The position numbers and the translations under genes were made by a program. A DNA stretch of 64,000 nt from JBHHUI01 sp965248775 (GTDB taxonomy: Bacteria; Chloroflexota; Anaerolineae; Anaerolineales; JBHHUI01). The notes under the pieces are model-generated. The model was not told where the DNA came from and made no database searches. It saw only the letters and a list, made by a program, of their open reading frames with translations. Location of the stretch: positions 124,001-188,000 of the forward strand of contig OZ252150.1 in NCBI GenBank assembly GCA_965248775.1, written 5' to 3'. Of the stretch, positions 35,359 through 44,521 are shown one piece after another (position 1 is the first letter of the stretch; each line of letters begins with the position of its first letter).

Positions 35359-36510
35359 TTAAGCGCGCAGACTATTCACAAGGCTCGGCAATACGTCCAG
35401 CACGTGGTCGATTTGCTCATCTGTTGTACTGCGACCGACTGTGAGCCGTAATGAGCCGAGTGCCCATTCCGCTTCGAGGCCGAGGGCGAGCAACACTCCG
35501 GATGGGGAGGGGTCTCCGGTCTTGCAGGCTGAGCCCGAACTGGCTGCGATGCCCTCCATATCGAGGCGCATCAATAGTTCGTTCCCATCCACGCCCCGAA
35601 AAACGAAACTGGCATTGTTCGGCAATCGGGCGGTGGGATGTCCTGTCAAGCGGGAATCGGGGACGGTACTTAAAATCCCGCCGATCAACCGATCTCGCAG
35701 TGTGGAAAACCAAGTCACATCGTCTTCGCGCCGTTCGGCTGTCAACTGCAATGCAGTTGCCATTCCAGTAATCAGAGGAACATTGGACGTGCCGGCTCTG
35801 CGGCCACGCTCATGAGCACCGCCTGTCTGGACCGGCTCCAATGCAATGCCAGAGCGTACATACAAAGCACCCACCCCTTTGGGACCATAGAACTTGTGCG
35901 CACCTAGCGAGAGCAGATCAATATCGAGTGCGCGTACGTCTACCGGCAACTGGCTGGCCGCCTGGACGGCATCGGTGTGAAATAACGCACCCCCGGCGTG
36001 TGCAACCGCGGCGATTTCAGAAATGGGCTCGATGGTGCCGATCTCATTGTTGGCATACATCACCGAGACGAGCACGGTGTCTGGGCGCATAGCAGCTTGC
36101 ACAACATCCGGCGCAACACAGCCAAACTCATCGACCGGAAGCAGGCTCAGCTCGAAGCCATACACATCGCATAACTGTTTGGCAGTGTGTAGTATGGCAT
36201 CGTGTTCAATGGATGAAGTAATGAAATGCTCGCCCTGTCCGGAGGTTCGGGCTGCCAGCAGCACACCCCGCAATGCGAGATTATCACTCTCGCTCCCGCA
36301 ACTGGTGAATATGATCTCATCTGGCGCGCAGTTAAGAACTGCGGCCATTTCTCGTCGTGCTCGGTCTACACTGACTTCGGCGCGCTGGCCCCAACGGTGA
36401 ACTGATGAAGGATTGCCATAATCATCCGCGAAGTGAGGCAGCATGACGTCGACGACTTCCGGCGCAACCGGTGTGGATGCGGCGTGGTCTAAATAAATTG
36501 GCTCCGCCAT
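35359..36510 (-). CDS. Cysteine desulfurase (NifS/IscS class)
   Basis: The 383-residue PLP enzyme has the Lys in GAHKFYGPKGVGALY, HTDAVQA and the catalytic Cys in SSGSACKTGDPSPSG. It takes sulfur from cysteine as a persulfide for tRNA thiolation and Fe-S clusters. The gene order with mnmA points to tRNA thiolation. Confidence 0.93.
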   Translation of the reverse strand: MAEPIYLDHAASTPVAPEVVDVMLPHFADDYGNPSSVHRWGQRAEVSVDRARREMAAVLNCAPDEIIFTSCGSESDNLALRGVLLAARTSGQGEHFITSSIEHDAILHTAKQLCDVYGFELSLLPVDEFGCVAPDVVQAAMRPDTVLVSVMYANNEIGTIEPISEIAAVAHAGGALFHTDAVQAASQLPVDVRALDIDLLSLGAHKFYGPKGVGALYVRSGIALEPVQTGGAHERGRRAGTSNVPLITGMATALQLTAERREDDVTWFSTLRDRLIGGILSTVPDSRLTGHPTARLPNNASFVFRGVDGNELLMRLDMEGIAASSGSACKTGDPSPSGVLLALGLEAEWALGSLRLTVGRSTTDEQIDHVLDVLPSLVNSLRA

Positions 36511-36519
36511 TTTGAGAAA

Positions 36520-36825
36520 CTAGAGCTGAAAACCGTTTGTCGCGGGGACGACCTTTTGTTCCAGGTTGTCTACATATTCCAGCAGCTTGTCCTGCAGCTC
36601 GTTCCACTCATCACTGTCGAGAATAGAGAAGAGCCGCTCTGCGGTTTCTGTAACCCCTGCTGTCAGGATTTGAGAGCACTCGCCATAGAGAGTATACCAG
36701 GCATCGGTGGGTTCGATCCCCAACTTGGTGATGCCTGGGACGAATTCACGGACGACGAATTCGAAATATTCCTGTTCCAGGTTGGGTTTGATATCCCAAC
36801 TCATAAGGAGCTTGCTTTTAGCCAT
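36520..36825 (-). CDS. Small cytosolic protein of unknown function
   Basis: The 101-residue protein is compact alpha/beta with many aromatic and acidic residues (SWDIKPNLEQEYFEFVVREFVPG). It looks like a ferredoxin-like monooxygenase-type fold, and I can name no family with confidence. It lies nine bases upstream of the cysteine desulfurase and may be part of that operon. Confidence 0.7.
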   Translation of the reverse strand: MAKSKLLMSWDIKPNLEQEYFEFVVREFVPGITKLGIEPTDAWYTLYGECSQILTAGVTETAERLFSILDSDEWNELQDKLLEYVDNLEQKVVPATNGFQL

Positions 36826-36865
36826 TACAGATACTCTTCAATGAGTACAGATCAGCCTGCGCGCT

Positions 36866-37528
36866 CTAGCTGCTTTTGGGCTTGAGCACTACGACCTGTG
36901 TTTCTTCGGGTAGTTTCGATTTGGTCACTTTCAGACTATCCTGCGGTACAGATTTTCCCAACCCCATTTCCTTCAGGAACTTGCTCGGCGAATCGAGCTT
37001 GAGCTTGATATTGGGCGTTTTATAGTGCATTGGGATCACGAGCGAGGGCTCGATCAGGCTAATCACCTCCGCCGCACTGGATGCGTTCAGACCTCTGCCA
37101 CCACCCACAGGTACAAGCACGACGTCCACAGTGCCGAGGGCTTCAATGCGCGACTGAGAAGGAACGTGATCTAGATCGCCCAGATGGCAGACCGTCAGAC
37201 CATCAAAATCGAAGACATAAATCGTATTCTTGCCGACACCATTGGAGGTGCTTTTTGGTTTACCATTGTTATTGGCCTTCATGCGCGTAGGGACGCCGGT
37301 GACAAAGACCCCACTAATTTCGTATTCGCCCGGTCCAAAGAGAGCATGGGCGCCTTTAACCGCTTCCAGATTGCTATGACCCGGCGCGGAGTGACTCACC
37401 GTAACGATGTCCGCTTTCATGCGGGGGAGGGTCAGGCCGATGCTCTTATCAAATGGATCAGTGACGATTGTAGCGACATTGCGTTCGGTCATCCGAAAGC
37501 ATGAATGTCCGTACCATGTAATTTCCAT
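36866..37528 (-). CDS. Metallo-beta-lactamase-fold protein with an altered metal motif
   Basis: The 220-residue protein starts EITWYGHSCFRM and contains ADIVTVSHSAPGHSN, where typical members have HxHxDH. It also has LGDLDHVPS and LVIPMHYKTP. So one His of the first motif is retained and the Asp-His is replaced. It may bind a single metal or have lost hydrolase action. It precedes the 36825 gene on the same strand. Confidence 0.82.
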   Translation of the reverse strand: MEITWYGHSCFRMTERNVATIVTDPFDKSIGLTLPRMKADIVTVSHSAPGHSNLEAVKGAHALFGPGEYEISGVFVTGVPTRMKANNNGKPKSTSNGVGKNTIYVFDFDGLTVCHLGDLDHVPSQSRIEALGTVDVVLVPVGGGRGLNASSAAEVISLIEPSLVIPMHYKTPNIKLKLDSPSKFLKEMGLGKSVPQDSLKVTKSKLPEETQVVVLKPKSS

Positions 37529-37633
37529 GGATTGCCTCCATAGCCAGAAAATTATACCATTGCAGCAGTATGCATTTTAGTTGCATTTTGGCCGAGGGAT
37601 ATTATTAAAATAAAACAGAATGGCTCTGTTGAT

Positions 37634-38407
37634 ATGACTATCTTCGACCTTAATCACGAAACTGTAAGACCTTTCCTTGTGGGTGGCGGGGAATTGGAGC
37701 GTCGGGATTCACTCGTGCGAATGCGTGTGCCTGCAAATGGTGCGCGGCAATATGCTGATGCCCAACTGGATGATTGTCATGGATTGAAACGGCAGCAGTT
37801 CCTCTGGCAACCGCCTCTACGTCTGACAGTACAAGCACGCGCCTCGCATCCAGTCGATCAGATCGGTGGAACACTGGGCTTTGGCTTTTGGAATGATCCG
37901 TTCACGCTGACAGGTGGTGGGGTCATGGCCGCCCCACGTGCCATCTGGTTTTTCGGCGCATCTCCCCCCAATGACATGTATCTTGTCGACGGCGTACCGG
38001 GCTTTGGCTGGAAGGCGGCTGTGCTGGACGCCGGGCGTTATCCAGCGCTGCTTGTTGCACCAGCGGCTGCTGTCGCGATTGCGCTCACCCGCGTTCCTGG
38101 TTTGGGCGCGCCGATCATGCGCCGTGGGCGCCGGGCTGTCCGGGCCGCGGAAAAATCACTTCCGGCGCAGCTTACAGAGTGGCAGGAATATCAATTGGAG
38201 TGGCACGCGGACTGCATCCAGTTTCATGTAGATGGAGAACTTGTTCTCGAATCGAGGATTTCTATGCGCGGCCCGCTCGGATTCCTGACATGGATTGATA
38301 ACCAATATGCAATCGTTTCCGAAAGTGGTACATTCCGGTTTGGGCTGATAGAAAATACTGCAGAGCGCTGGTTGGAACTTGACGCGCTGCGCATCGAAAG
38401 ATTGTAA
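37634..38407 (+). CDS. Beta-sandwich (LamG/GH16-like) protein of unknown function
   Basis: The 257-residue protein has strand patterns of a concanavalin-like fold (LGFGFWNDPFTL, WQEYQLEWHADCIQFHVDGELV). No signal peptide is clear, and no catalytic motif of GH16 is seen. It may bind carbohydrate. The YkuD gene starts 10 bases after its stop, so they are co-transcribed. Confidence 0.65.
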   Translation: MTIFDLNHETVRPFLVGGGELERRDSLVRMRVPANGARQYADAQLDDCHGLKRQQFLWQPPLRLTVQARASHPVDQIGGTLGFGFWNDPFTLTGGGVMAAPRAIWFFGASPPNDMYLVDGVPGFGWKAAVLDAGRYPALLVAPAAAVAIALTRVPGLGAPIMRRGRRAVRAAEKSLPAQLTEWQEYQLEWHADCIQFHVDGELVLESRISMRGPLGFLTWIDNQYAIVSESGTFRFGLIENTAERWLELDALRIERL

Positions 38408-38417
38408 GATTAGGAAC

Positions 38418-39506
38418 ATGACTCCCCGTCTATCTCGACGTGAATTTCTCAAACTCGGTGCTTCGGCTGCGGCTGGCTTTGCCATAGGATCGCTTGCTCG
38501 GGTGAATGCACAGTCCCATGGACTGCACGGGGCAGCCCGGCCACTGCCTCCAAGCGATGCCAATCCTGCGCGTTGGGGTTTGGGACGCATCGCGCAGTGG
38601 CGGTTAAATGTGCGCACGGAACCAAATCGTAATGCAGACATCCTACGGCATATTTACGAGGATGAAGTCATCGCGATTGTGGACGCAGTTGTTGGCGGAA
38701 CTGATCCGGCCCACAATCGAACCTGGTACGCTCTGGATGAGGGCTATATTCATTCGGGCTGGGTGCAACCGGTGGCGTATAACTACCAGACTCCCTTGCA
38801 AGCATTCCCGGGCAGCAGTTTTATTGCAGAGGTCTCCGTCCCATTTGTTGATGCGCGCTGGGATGCGCATCCCTTGGGGAGAATTGCTTACCGCATGTAT
38901 TATGGCGCAGCATTCTGGGTGCTGGATATATGGAATGGGGCAGACGGTAAACCCTGGTATCAGATCTGGGACGAGCGCAAACGCAGACTTTATTACGTTC
39001 CCGGGATAACCATGCGGCGGATCAGGGATGACGAACTTGCACCCATTTCGCCGCAAGTACCAATTGAAAACAAGCGGCTTTTTGTGGATACGGACAACCA
39101 GGTCGTTATTGCCTATGAGGACACCGGTGCAGTACTCGTAGCGCCTACCGCTACCGGCGCGTGGTATTTTGAAGAAGGCCAATGGAAGGATTACACCACG
39201 ACGCCCGGTACATATCGTATTGGCCGCAAAATGCCCTCGCGCCATATGGCCGGTGGCGATTTGGCTGCCGACGACGGCTTCGACTTGCCGGGCGTGCCGT
39301 GGGTAAGTTACTTTTCAGCGAGTGGTATGGCCTTCCATGGAACGTACTGGCACAACGATTACAACAAACCGCGCAGCCATGGTTGTGTGAATCTCACACC
39401 TGAGACTGCGCTTTGGATATACCGCTGGTCTTCACCCTTCGCCCCGCCGGATGAAGATGTCGTTTGGCCAAAACCAGGTGAAGGCACGCTCATAGAAGTC
39501 GTCTGA
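38418..39506 (+). CDS. Tat-exported L,D-transpeptidase (YkuD) with SH3-like domain
   Basis: ATG 38418 follows TTAGGA. A twin-arginine signal (LSRREFLKLGASAAAG) ends near residue 32. An SH3-like domain (LNVRTEPNRNADIL) precedes the YkuD domain, whose HGTYWHND and SHGCVNLTPE include the catalytic His and Cys. It forms 3-3 cross-links in peptidoglycan or anchors proteins. glgB follows after 18 bases. Confidence 0.9.
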   Translation: MTPRLSRREFLKLGASAAAGFAIGSLARVNAQSHGLHGAARPLPPSDANPARWGLGRIAQWRLNVRTEPNRNADILRHIYEDEVIAIVDAVVGGTDPAHNRTWYALDEGYIHSGWVQPVAYNYQTPLQAFPGSSFIAEVSVPFVDARWDAHPLGRIAYRMYYGAAFWVLDIWNGADGKPWYQIWDERKRRLYYVPGITMRRIRDDELAPISPQVPIENKRLFVDTDNQVVIAYEDTGAVLVAPTATGAWYFEEGQWKDYTTTPGTYRIGRKMPSRHMAGGDLAADDGFDLPGVPWVSYFSASGMAFHGTYWHNDYNKPRSHGCVNLTPETALWIYRWSSPFAPPDEDVVWPKPGEGTLIEVV

Positions 39507-39524
39507 GCGGTTTCTGCGAACCTC

Positions 39525-41741
39525 TTGAATTCAACACTTCCCACAGAAACAATCGCAGCCATCGTTCGGGGTGAATACTCTTCGCCTTTCGATGTGTTCG
39601 GGATGCACACTACTACCGAGAATGGGAGGGCTGGCCTTGTTGTGCGCACGTTCCAGCCACACGCCGCCGAGGTCAACTTGGTTCGGGAGGGTAAACAACC
39701 GCTGTCGATGACGCGCACTGATAGCGGAGGATTGTTCGAGTTCGTTATTCTTGATGAATCTGAGTTCTTCCCATACCAGTTGGAGATCACTCCCAATGAA
39801 GGCCAGACCTACATTTCGGGCGATCCGTATCGCTTCTCGCCAGTACTATCCGATTTTGATCTCCATCTAATCGCCGAAGGAAGCCACACGCGGCTCTACG
39901 AAAAACTCGGCGCGCATCTTATCGAGCACGAGGGTGTCGCCGGCGTGGAGTTCGCTGTCTGGGCTCCCAATGCAAAACGTGTCTGTGTTGTCGGGGACTT
40001 CAACCAATGGGATACTCGTCGCCATGCGCTGCGTCCACGCGGGGGCTCCGGAATCTGGGAGTTGTTCGTGCCCGGGTTGGCTGCAGGTGAATTGTATAAA
40101 TATGCGATATATAGTAATCGCGATAAGAAAATTGTCGAAAAGGCCGACCCATTTGGCTTTGCCGCCGAACTGCGCCCACAGACTGCCTCTCAAGTACTCA
40201 ATATTGAGGCGTACAAATGGAACGATGCCCCCTGGCTGACGACGCGCGCGGACACGCAATCCTTGCAGGCGCCCATCTCAGTGTATGAAGTGCACCTCGG
40301 ATCGTGGCGACACTCTCCTGGCGGGGACAGTCATCCCCTCACTTATAAAGAACTCAGCGAGCAACTCATCCCCTATGTGAAAGATATGGGTTTCACGCAT
40401 ATAGAGCTGCTGCCCATTACCGAGCACCCCCTCGATGCTTCGTGGGGCTACCAGACGATAGGCTATTTTGCGCCCACCAGCCGCTTTGGTACGCCAGCAG
40501 AATTTATGGCTTTCATTGATGCCTGCCACAACGCCGGGGTGGGAGTGATTCTGGATTGGGTACCCGCTCATTTCCCCAAAGACGAACACGGCTTGGCGCT
40601 CTTTGACGGCACGCATCTCTATGAGCACGCCGATCCGCGCCAAGGCGAACACCCAGATTGGGGCACAATGGTTTTTAATTATGATCGAACTGAGGTCGTC
40701 GAATTTCTACTCAACTCGGCGTTGTTCTGGCTTGATAAGTATCACATTGATGGTTTGCGGGTAGATGCTGTCGCCTCCATGCTGTACTTAGATTATTCGC
40801 GCAAAGAGGGGGAGTGGATTCCCAATAAATTTGGTGGCCGAGAGAACCTTGGAGCGGTTGCTTTTTTGAAACGTTTCAACGAACTCGTCCATCAGGAGTT
40901 CCCCACTGTGTTGACTCTTGCCGAAGAATCTACCGCCTGGCCGATGGTTTCACGTCCGACATATCTGGGTGGATTGGGATTTGATCTAAAGTGGAATATG
41001 GGCTGGATGCACGACATGCTGGAGTACATGGAACTGGATCCGATTCACCGGCGCTATCATCACGACTTACTGACGTTCTCGTTGCTGTATGCTTTCAATG
41101 AAAACTTTATCCTGCCATTCTCGCACGATGAAGTTGTCCACGGCAAAAGGTCGCTGCTGGAAAAAATGCCCGGCGACGAGTGGCAGCAGTTCGCCAACTT
41201 GCGGGCTTTGTATACCTATATGTACGCTCACCCTGGCAAGAAGCTGCTCTTCATGGGTGATGAATTTGGACAGAGAAATGAGTGGAATCACCAGGTAGCG
41301 CTTGATTGGAGTTCGCTGGAAAAAGAAGTTCACTCGCAACTACAGCAATGTGTCTCTGATCTCAACCGTCTCTATTCTGATCAAGCCGCCTTATACGAAG
41401 TCGATTTCGATTGGGACGGGTTCGAATGGATAGATTTCCGCGATATGGATCAGAGCACCATCGCATTTGTGCGCCGAGCAAAAGACACTGCTGAGTTCGT
41501 CCTCGTGGTCTGCAATTTCACACCGGTGCCGCGCTTCGGGTATCGTCTGGGCGCACCGGTGGGGGGCTATTATCGGGAACTGTTCAACAGTGATGCCTCC
41601 GCCTATGGCGGAAGCAATTTGGGGAATATTGGTGGGGTGCTGGCTGAAGACGAACCTTGGCAGGATTTTCCGTACTCGCTCAGCTTGACCCTGCCACCAC
41701 TGGCTGTGGTCATCTTAAAGCCAGACTCGGAATCTGGCTGA
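39525..41741 (+). CDS. glgB: 1,4-alpha-glucan branching enzyme
   Basis: The 738-residue protein has the N-terminal GlgB module, a CBM48 (VEFAVWAPNAKRVCVVGDF) and a GH13 barrel with GLRVDAVASML (nucleophile Asp near residue 413), LAEEST (acid Glu near 467) and SHDEVVHGK (Asp near 534). It makes alpha-1,6 branches in glycogen. The start is TTG 39525. No other glycogen gene is in the window. Confidence 0.95.
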   Translation: MNSTLPTETIAAIVRGEYSSPFDVFGMHTTTENGRAGLVVRTFQPHAAEVNLVREGKQPLSMTRTDSGGLFEFVILDESEFFPYQLEITPNEGQTYISGDPYRFSPVLSDFDLHLIAEGSHTRLYEKLGAHLIEHEGVAGVEFAVWAPNAKRVCVVGDFNQWDTRRHALRPRGGSGIWELFVPGLAAGELYKYAIYSNRDKKIVEKADPFGFAAELRPQTASQVLNIEAYKWNDAPWLTTRADTQSLQAPISVYEVHLGSWRHSPGGDSHPLTYKELSEQLIPYVKDMGFTHIELLPITEHPLDASWGYQTIGYFAPTSRFGTPAEFMAFIDACHNAGVGVILDWVPAHFPKDEHGLALFDGTHLYEHADPRQGEHPDWGTMVFNYDRTEVVEFLLNSALFWLDKYHIDGLRVDAVASMLYLDYSRKEGEWIPNKFGGRENLGAVAFLKRFNELVHQEFPTVLTLAEESTAWPMVSRPTYLGGLGFDLKWNMGWMHDMLEYMELDPIHRRYHHDLLTFSLLYAFNENFILPFSHDEVVHGKRSLLEKMPGDEWQQFANLRALYTYMYAHPGKKLLFMGDEFGQRNEWNHQVALDWSSLEKEVHSQLQQCVSDLNRLYSDQAALYEVDFDWDGFEWIDFRDMDQSTIAFVRRAKDTAEFVLVVCNFTPVPRFGYRLGAPVGGYYRELFNSDASAYGGSNLGNIGGVLAEDEPWQDFPYSLSLTLPPLAVVILKPDSESG

Positions 41742-41781
41742 GCCTTCCTTCTCACCCCAAACTTAATCCAACCGCAATAAA

Positions 41782-44334
41782 TTACTGACTTTCGACAGCA
41801 CCCTTATCGCAAGAGCCACCTTGGGGTCTTCCGCTGGCACGTTGGTCAGCAGCAAATGGTGCAGCCCCACAGCCGTTCGTGCCATTCGGGATCGTGTTGA
41901 TTGCTCCGCTAGCGCTATTGAGAAGATGTGTTAGTGTGTTGCCCCCGTTGTTGGCAAGGGGTGCCAGGGCCGGATCCGACCCGGTGGTGTCATTTGTTGA
42001 GGCGGTAAAACCACAATTGGTAATGTCTTCAATGTGGTTATAGTCGCCGGAGGTGGGCGAGCCAGTACAATCGTGACTACTATTTGCCGAATTGTCGGTA
42101 TTGTCTGCGACGATTGAAGAATCGATATTAACTGTGCCACCGTCATTTTTGATTCCTCCGCCACCAGTTCCTGCGCCCGTCATATTGTCATCCGCTGTAT
42201 TGGATGCGATGGTCGAATAGGATATGTTTGTGACGCCGCCGGTGCCCGCATTGAATATGCCGCCACCTGCATCATCGGCTTTATTGCCGGAGATTGTACT
42301 GTTTTGGATCGTTGCTGTACCAGCAGCGGTGTTGAAAATACCGCCTCCGTCATTCTCGGCTGTGTTACCAGATATCGTGCTCTGGGAAATAGTAAGTGAA
42401 CTTGCGTTATAAATACCGCCACCTTTTCCACTCGCAGCTCCAGAGGCGGTGTTCGCCGAGACAGTTACGCGCATGAGGCTCACAGAAGTGCCGTTGTTCC
42501 GAATACCAGCACCTTCATCCGAACTGCCTTTCCCATCTGTAATTGTCAAATCCTGAAAATCAACTGCTGTTCCAGCTCGGTTATCGAATACGCGATCTAT
42601 GGCATTGCCGTCTACGATAGACTTCCCGGCACCTTGACCAAATATGTCAAGGTCTTCTTTGATATCCAGATCACCGGTGGCAGTGTTATTTTCACCCGTG
42701 CCTGCCACGGAAAGATTGTAAGTGCCAGTTAAAAGAACAATGAGATCATTCCCGGCACTGCCTGCGCGGCAGCTATCGACTGCAGCATTTGTATTCGCAG
42801 CTGTGATCGCTTCTCGTAAAGTGCAGTTGCCGTTTACCGTTAAATCATCTGTAAATACTGTCGGAGTGGGACTGACGGCAAAGTCGCGCGAAAAGTTGTC
42901 ACCGCCACTTCCGTCCCCATTGCCATCCAACGCATTGCCGCTGGAATCCTTCAAGGTCGCAGTACCGCAAGCGATCACGCGATAGAGGTTGTTCGGGAGT
43001 GCTGTGCCTCCATTGACATTGAGGGTTGCAGTATTTGTTCCAGAATCATAGGTAACCGAATTTATAGTCATCAGCGAATCGTCACCACTTGCCGTATTAC
43101 AGGTGGACGACTCTAAGCTTCGATTGCCGCCGTCTTTCACGAGAGTGTAATTCCCGGGATTTGTGACGTCGTTGTCATCCGTATCGCCTGCAGGGTCGTT
43201 CATTCCTTCCGAAAAAGAAATCGTGAGTTGTGTGATATTGACGTTTGTCGGTTCTTTGGAATCCAGCTGACCATCCCCGGTATCGGCACTCGAATTCACG
43301 TTCGTAACTGTGGGGGCCGTGGAGTCGCTCTCTCCTGCTTGCGCCTCGGTCGGTACGTTCGTGGGCTGTGCGGTGAGAGTTGCCGCATGGGCGGTGGCCG
43401 TGCCGACAATTTGCGTAGCCAACGGAGCCAGTTCTGGGTGGGCTTCGGCTGCGAGCCGCAACCATTCGAAAACGAGCTCCTGCGGTATTGGTCCCGCCGA
43501 CTGCGGCAAGCCATCCTGTCCAACAATGGTACCCAGCTGTCCCACCGGGATTTGGAACGATAGAAAACCATCACCCTCTCCGCGCCCAATGCTGCAATCG
43601 CCGGCCCCGCACCCGAAGACAAACTCGTTCGGCGGGATGTACCACGCGACCGCAGCCGACCCGCGTACCGACGCGATGCCGACCGGCGTTTCGACTTCGA
43701 GCGAGCCATCGCCAGTGAGCACAATGAAAATGCGCCCAATGCTAAGGAAGAGGCGCGCCAGCGGACTGGCTTCAGCTGGCTCGAGCGCGGTGACTGTGAA
43801 GAACGAATTCTGGTCGAGACGCAGGATGCTGCCCTCAGAAAGGTCGATGCGCACGGTACTGGATGCATCTGTCTGCACCTGACCACCCAATCCTAACACC
43901 TGTGCTTCGTTGGCTGTCTCGAAGCTCTCCTGGTCAGAGAGACGGGCGACGACATTGTTGATGATCTCGTTCAGGATAGCAGTTCGGGAAGTCTCACCCC
44001 CAGCGGCTTCTTGCGCGACGATGGCTTGCGCAACGAGAGCCTGCAACGTTGCTGTCGAAGTTGGAAGAACAGGCGCGGCGGCCGTGAAGGTAGCTGTTAA
44101 TGTGGGTGTACGCGTTGCGGTGCTGCTGGGAGCAGCGGATTGGACTGTAAGGGGGAGGAGCGCTGCATTAGTGGCGGAACTGTAGGCAACTTTCGGCGGA
44201 GGTAGCGTATCGGTAGGCAGAAGCGCTTGTGCGACTGGTTCTGCGTTGGTGCACGCTGCGAAACCAAACAGCGACAACGCTAGTACCAGTAGCGTTCTTT
44301 TAGCCCACCGCTTTTGCATTGGGGGGGAATGCAT
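41782..44334 (-). CDS. Large lipoprotein: FecR-like, Big-like and CSLREA/beta-helix domains
   Basis: The 850-residue protein has a signal and lipobox (FGFAACTN). A Thr-rich linker precedes a FecR-type domain (about 140-290: RIDLSEGSILRL, IASVRGSAAV), a Big_5-like beta domain (about 345-480), a CSLREA-type motif (CTLREAITAANTN) and a right-handed beta helix (about 560-800) with repeated GGGIFN/GGGIYN turns. It is a surface protein, perhaps a sensor or adhesin. It is unusual for FecR to be joined to a beta helix in one lipoprotein. Confidence 0.82.
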   Translation of the reverse strand: MHSPPMQKRWAKRTLLVLALSLFGFAACTNAEPVAQALLPTDTLPPPKVAYSSATNAALLPLTVQSAAPSSTATRTPTLTATFTAAAPVLPTSTATLQALVAQAIVAQEAAGGETSRTAILNEIINNVVARLSDQESFETANEAQVLGLGGQVQTDASSTVRIDLSEGSILRLDQNSFFTVTALEPAEASPLARLFLSIGRIFIVLTGDGSLEVETPVGIASVRGSAAVAWYIPPNEFVFGCGAGDCSIGRGEGDGFLSFQIPVGQLGTIVGQDGLPQSAGPIPQELVFEWLRLAAEAHPELAPLATQIVGTATAHAATLTAQPTNVPTEAQAGESDSTAPTVTNVNSSADTGDGQLDSKEPTNVNITQLTISFSEGMNDPAGDTDDNDVTNPGNYTLVKDGGNRSLESSTCNTASGDDSLMTINSVTYDSGTNTATLNVNGGTALPNNLYRVIACGTATLKDSSGNALDGNGDGSGGDNFSRDFAVSPTPTVFTDDLTVNGNCTLREAITAANTNAAVDSCRAGSAGNDLIVLLTGTYNLSVAGTGENNTATGDLDIKEDLDIFGQGAGKSIVDGNAIDRVFDNRAGTAVDFQDLTITDGKGSSDEGAGIRNNGTSVSLMRVTVSANTASGAASGKGGGIYNASSLTISQSTISGNTAENDGGGIFNTAAGTATIQNSTISGNKADDAGGGIFNAGTGGVTNISYSTIASNTADDNMTGAGTGGGGIKNDGGTVNIDSSIVADNTDNSANSSHDCTGSPTSGDYNHIEDITNCGFTASTNDTTGSDPALAPLANNGGNTLTHLLNSASGAINTIPNGTNGCGAAPFAADQRASGRPQGGSCDKGAVESQ

Positions 44335-44521
44335 GCAGTGACGAAACTCTATTTATGGTTTGATGCTTGACAGTAATCTCAAAGCATCGAAGTTTTTTTT
44401 GTTATTCGGCGGAACAAATGATAATGCCTAAAATCCTGCTTAGCAAGGATGCATTCAAGAAATATGTAATTACGAATCATTTGTACTTGCGCCTCGTTGG
44501 TTCCATGGTATAACGCCCATT

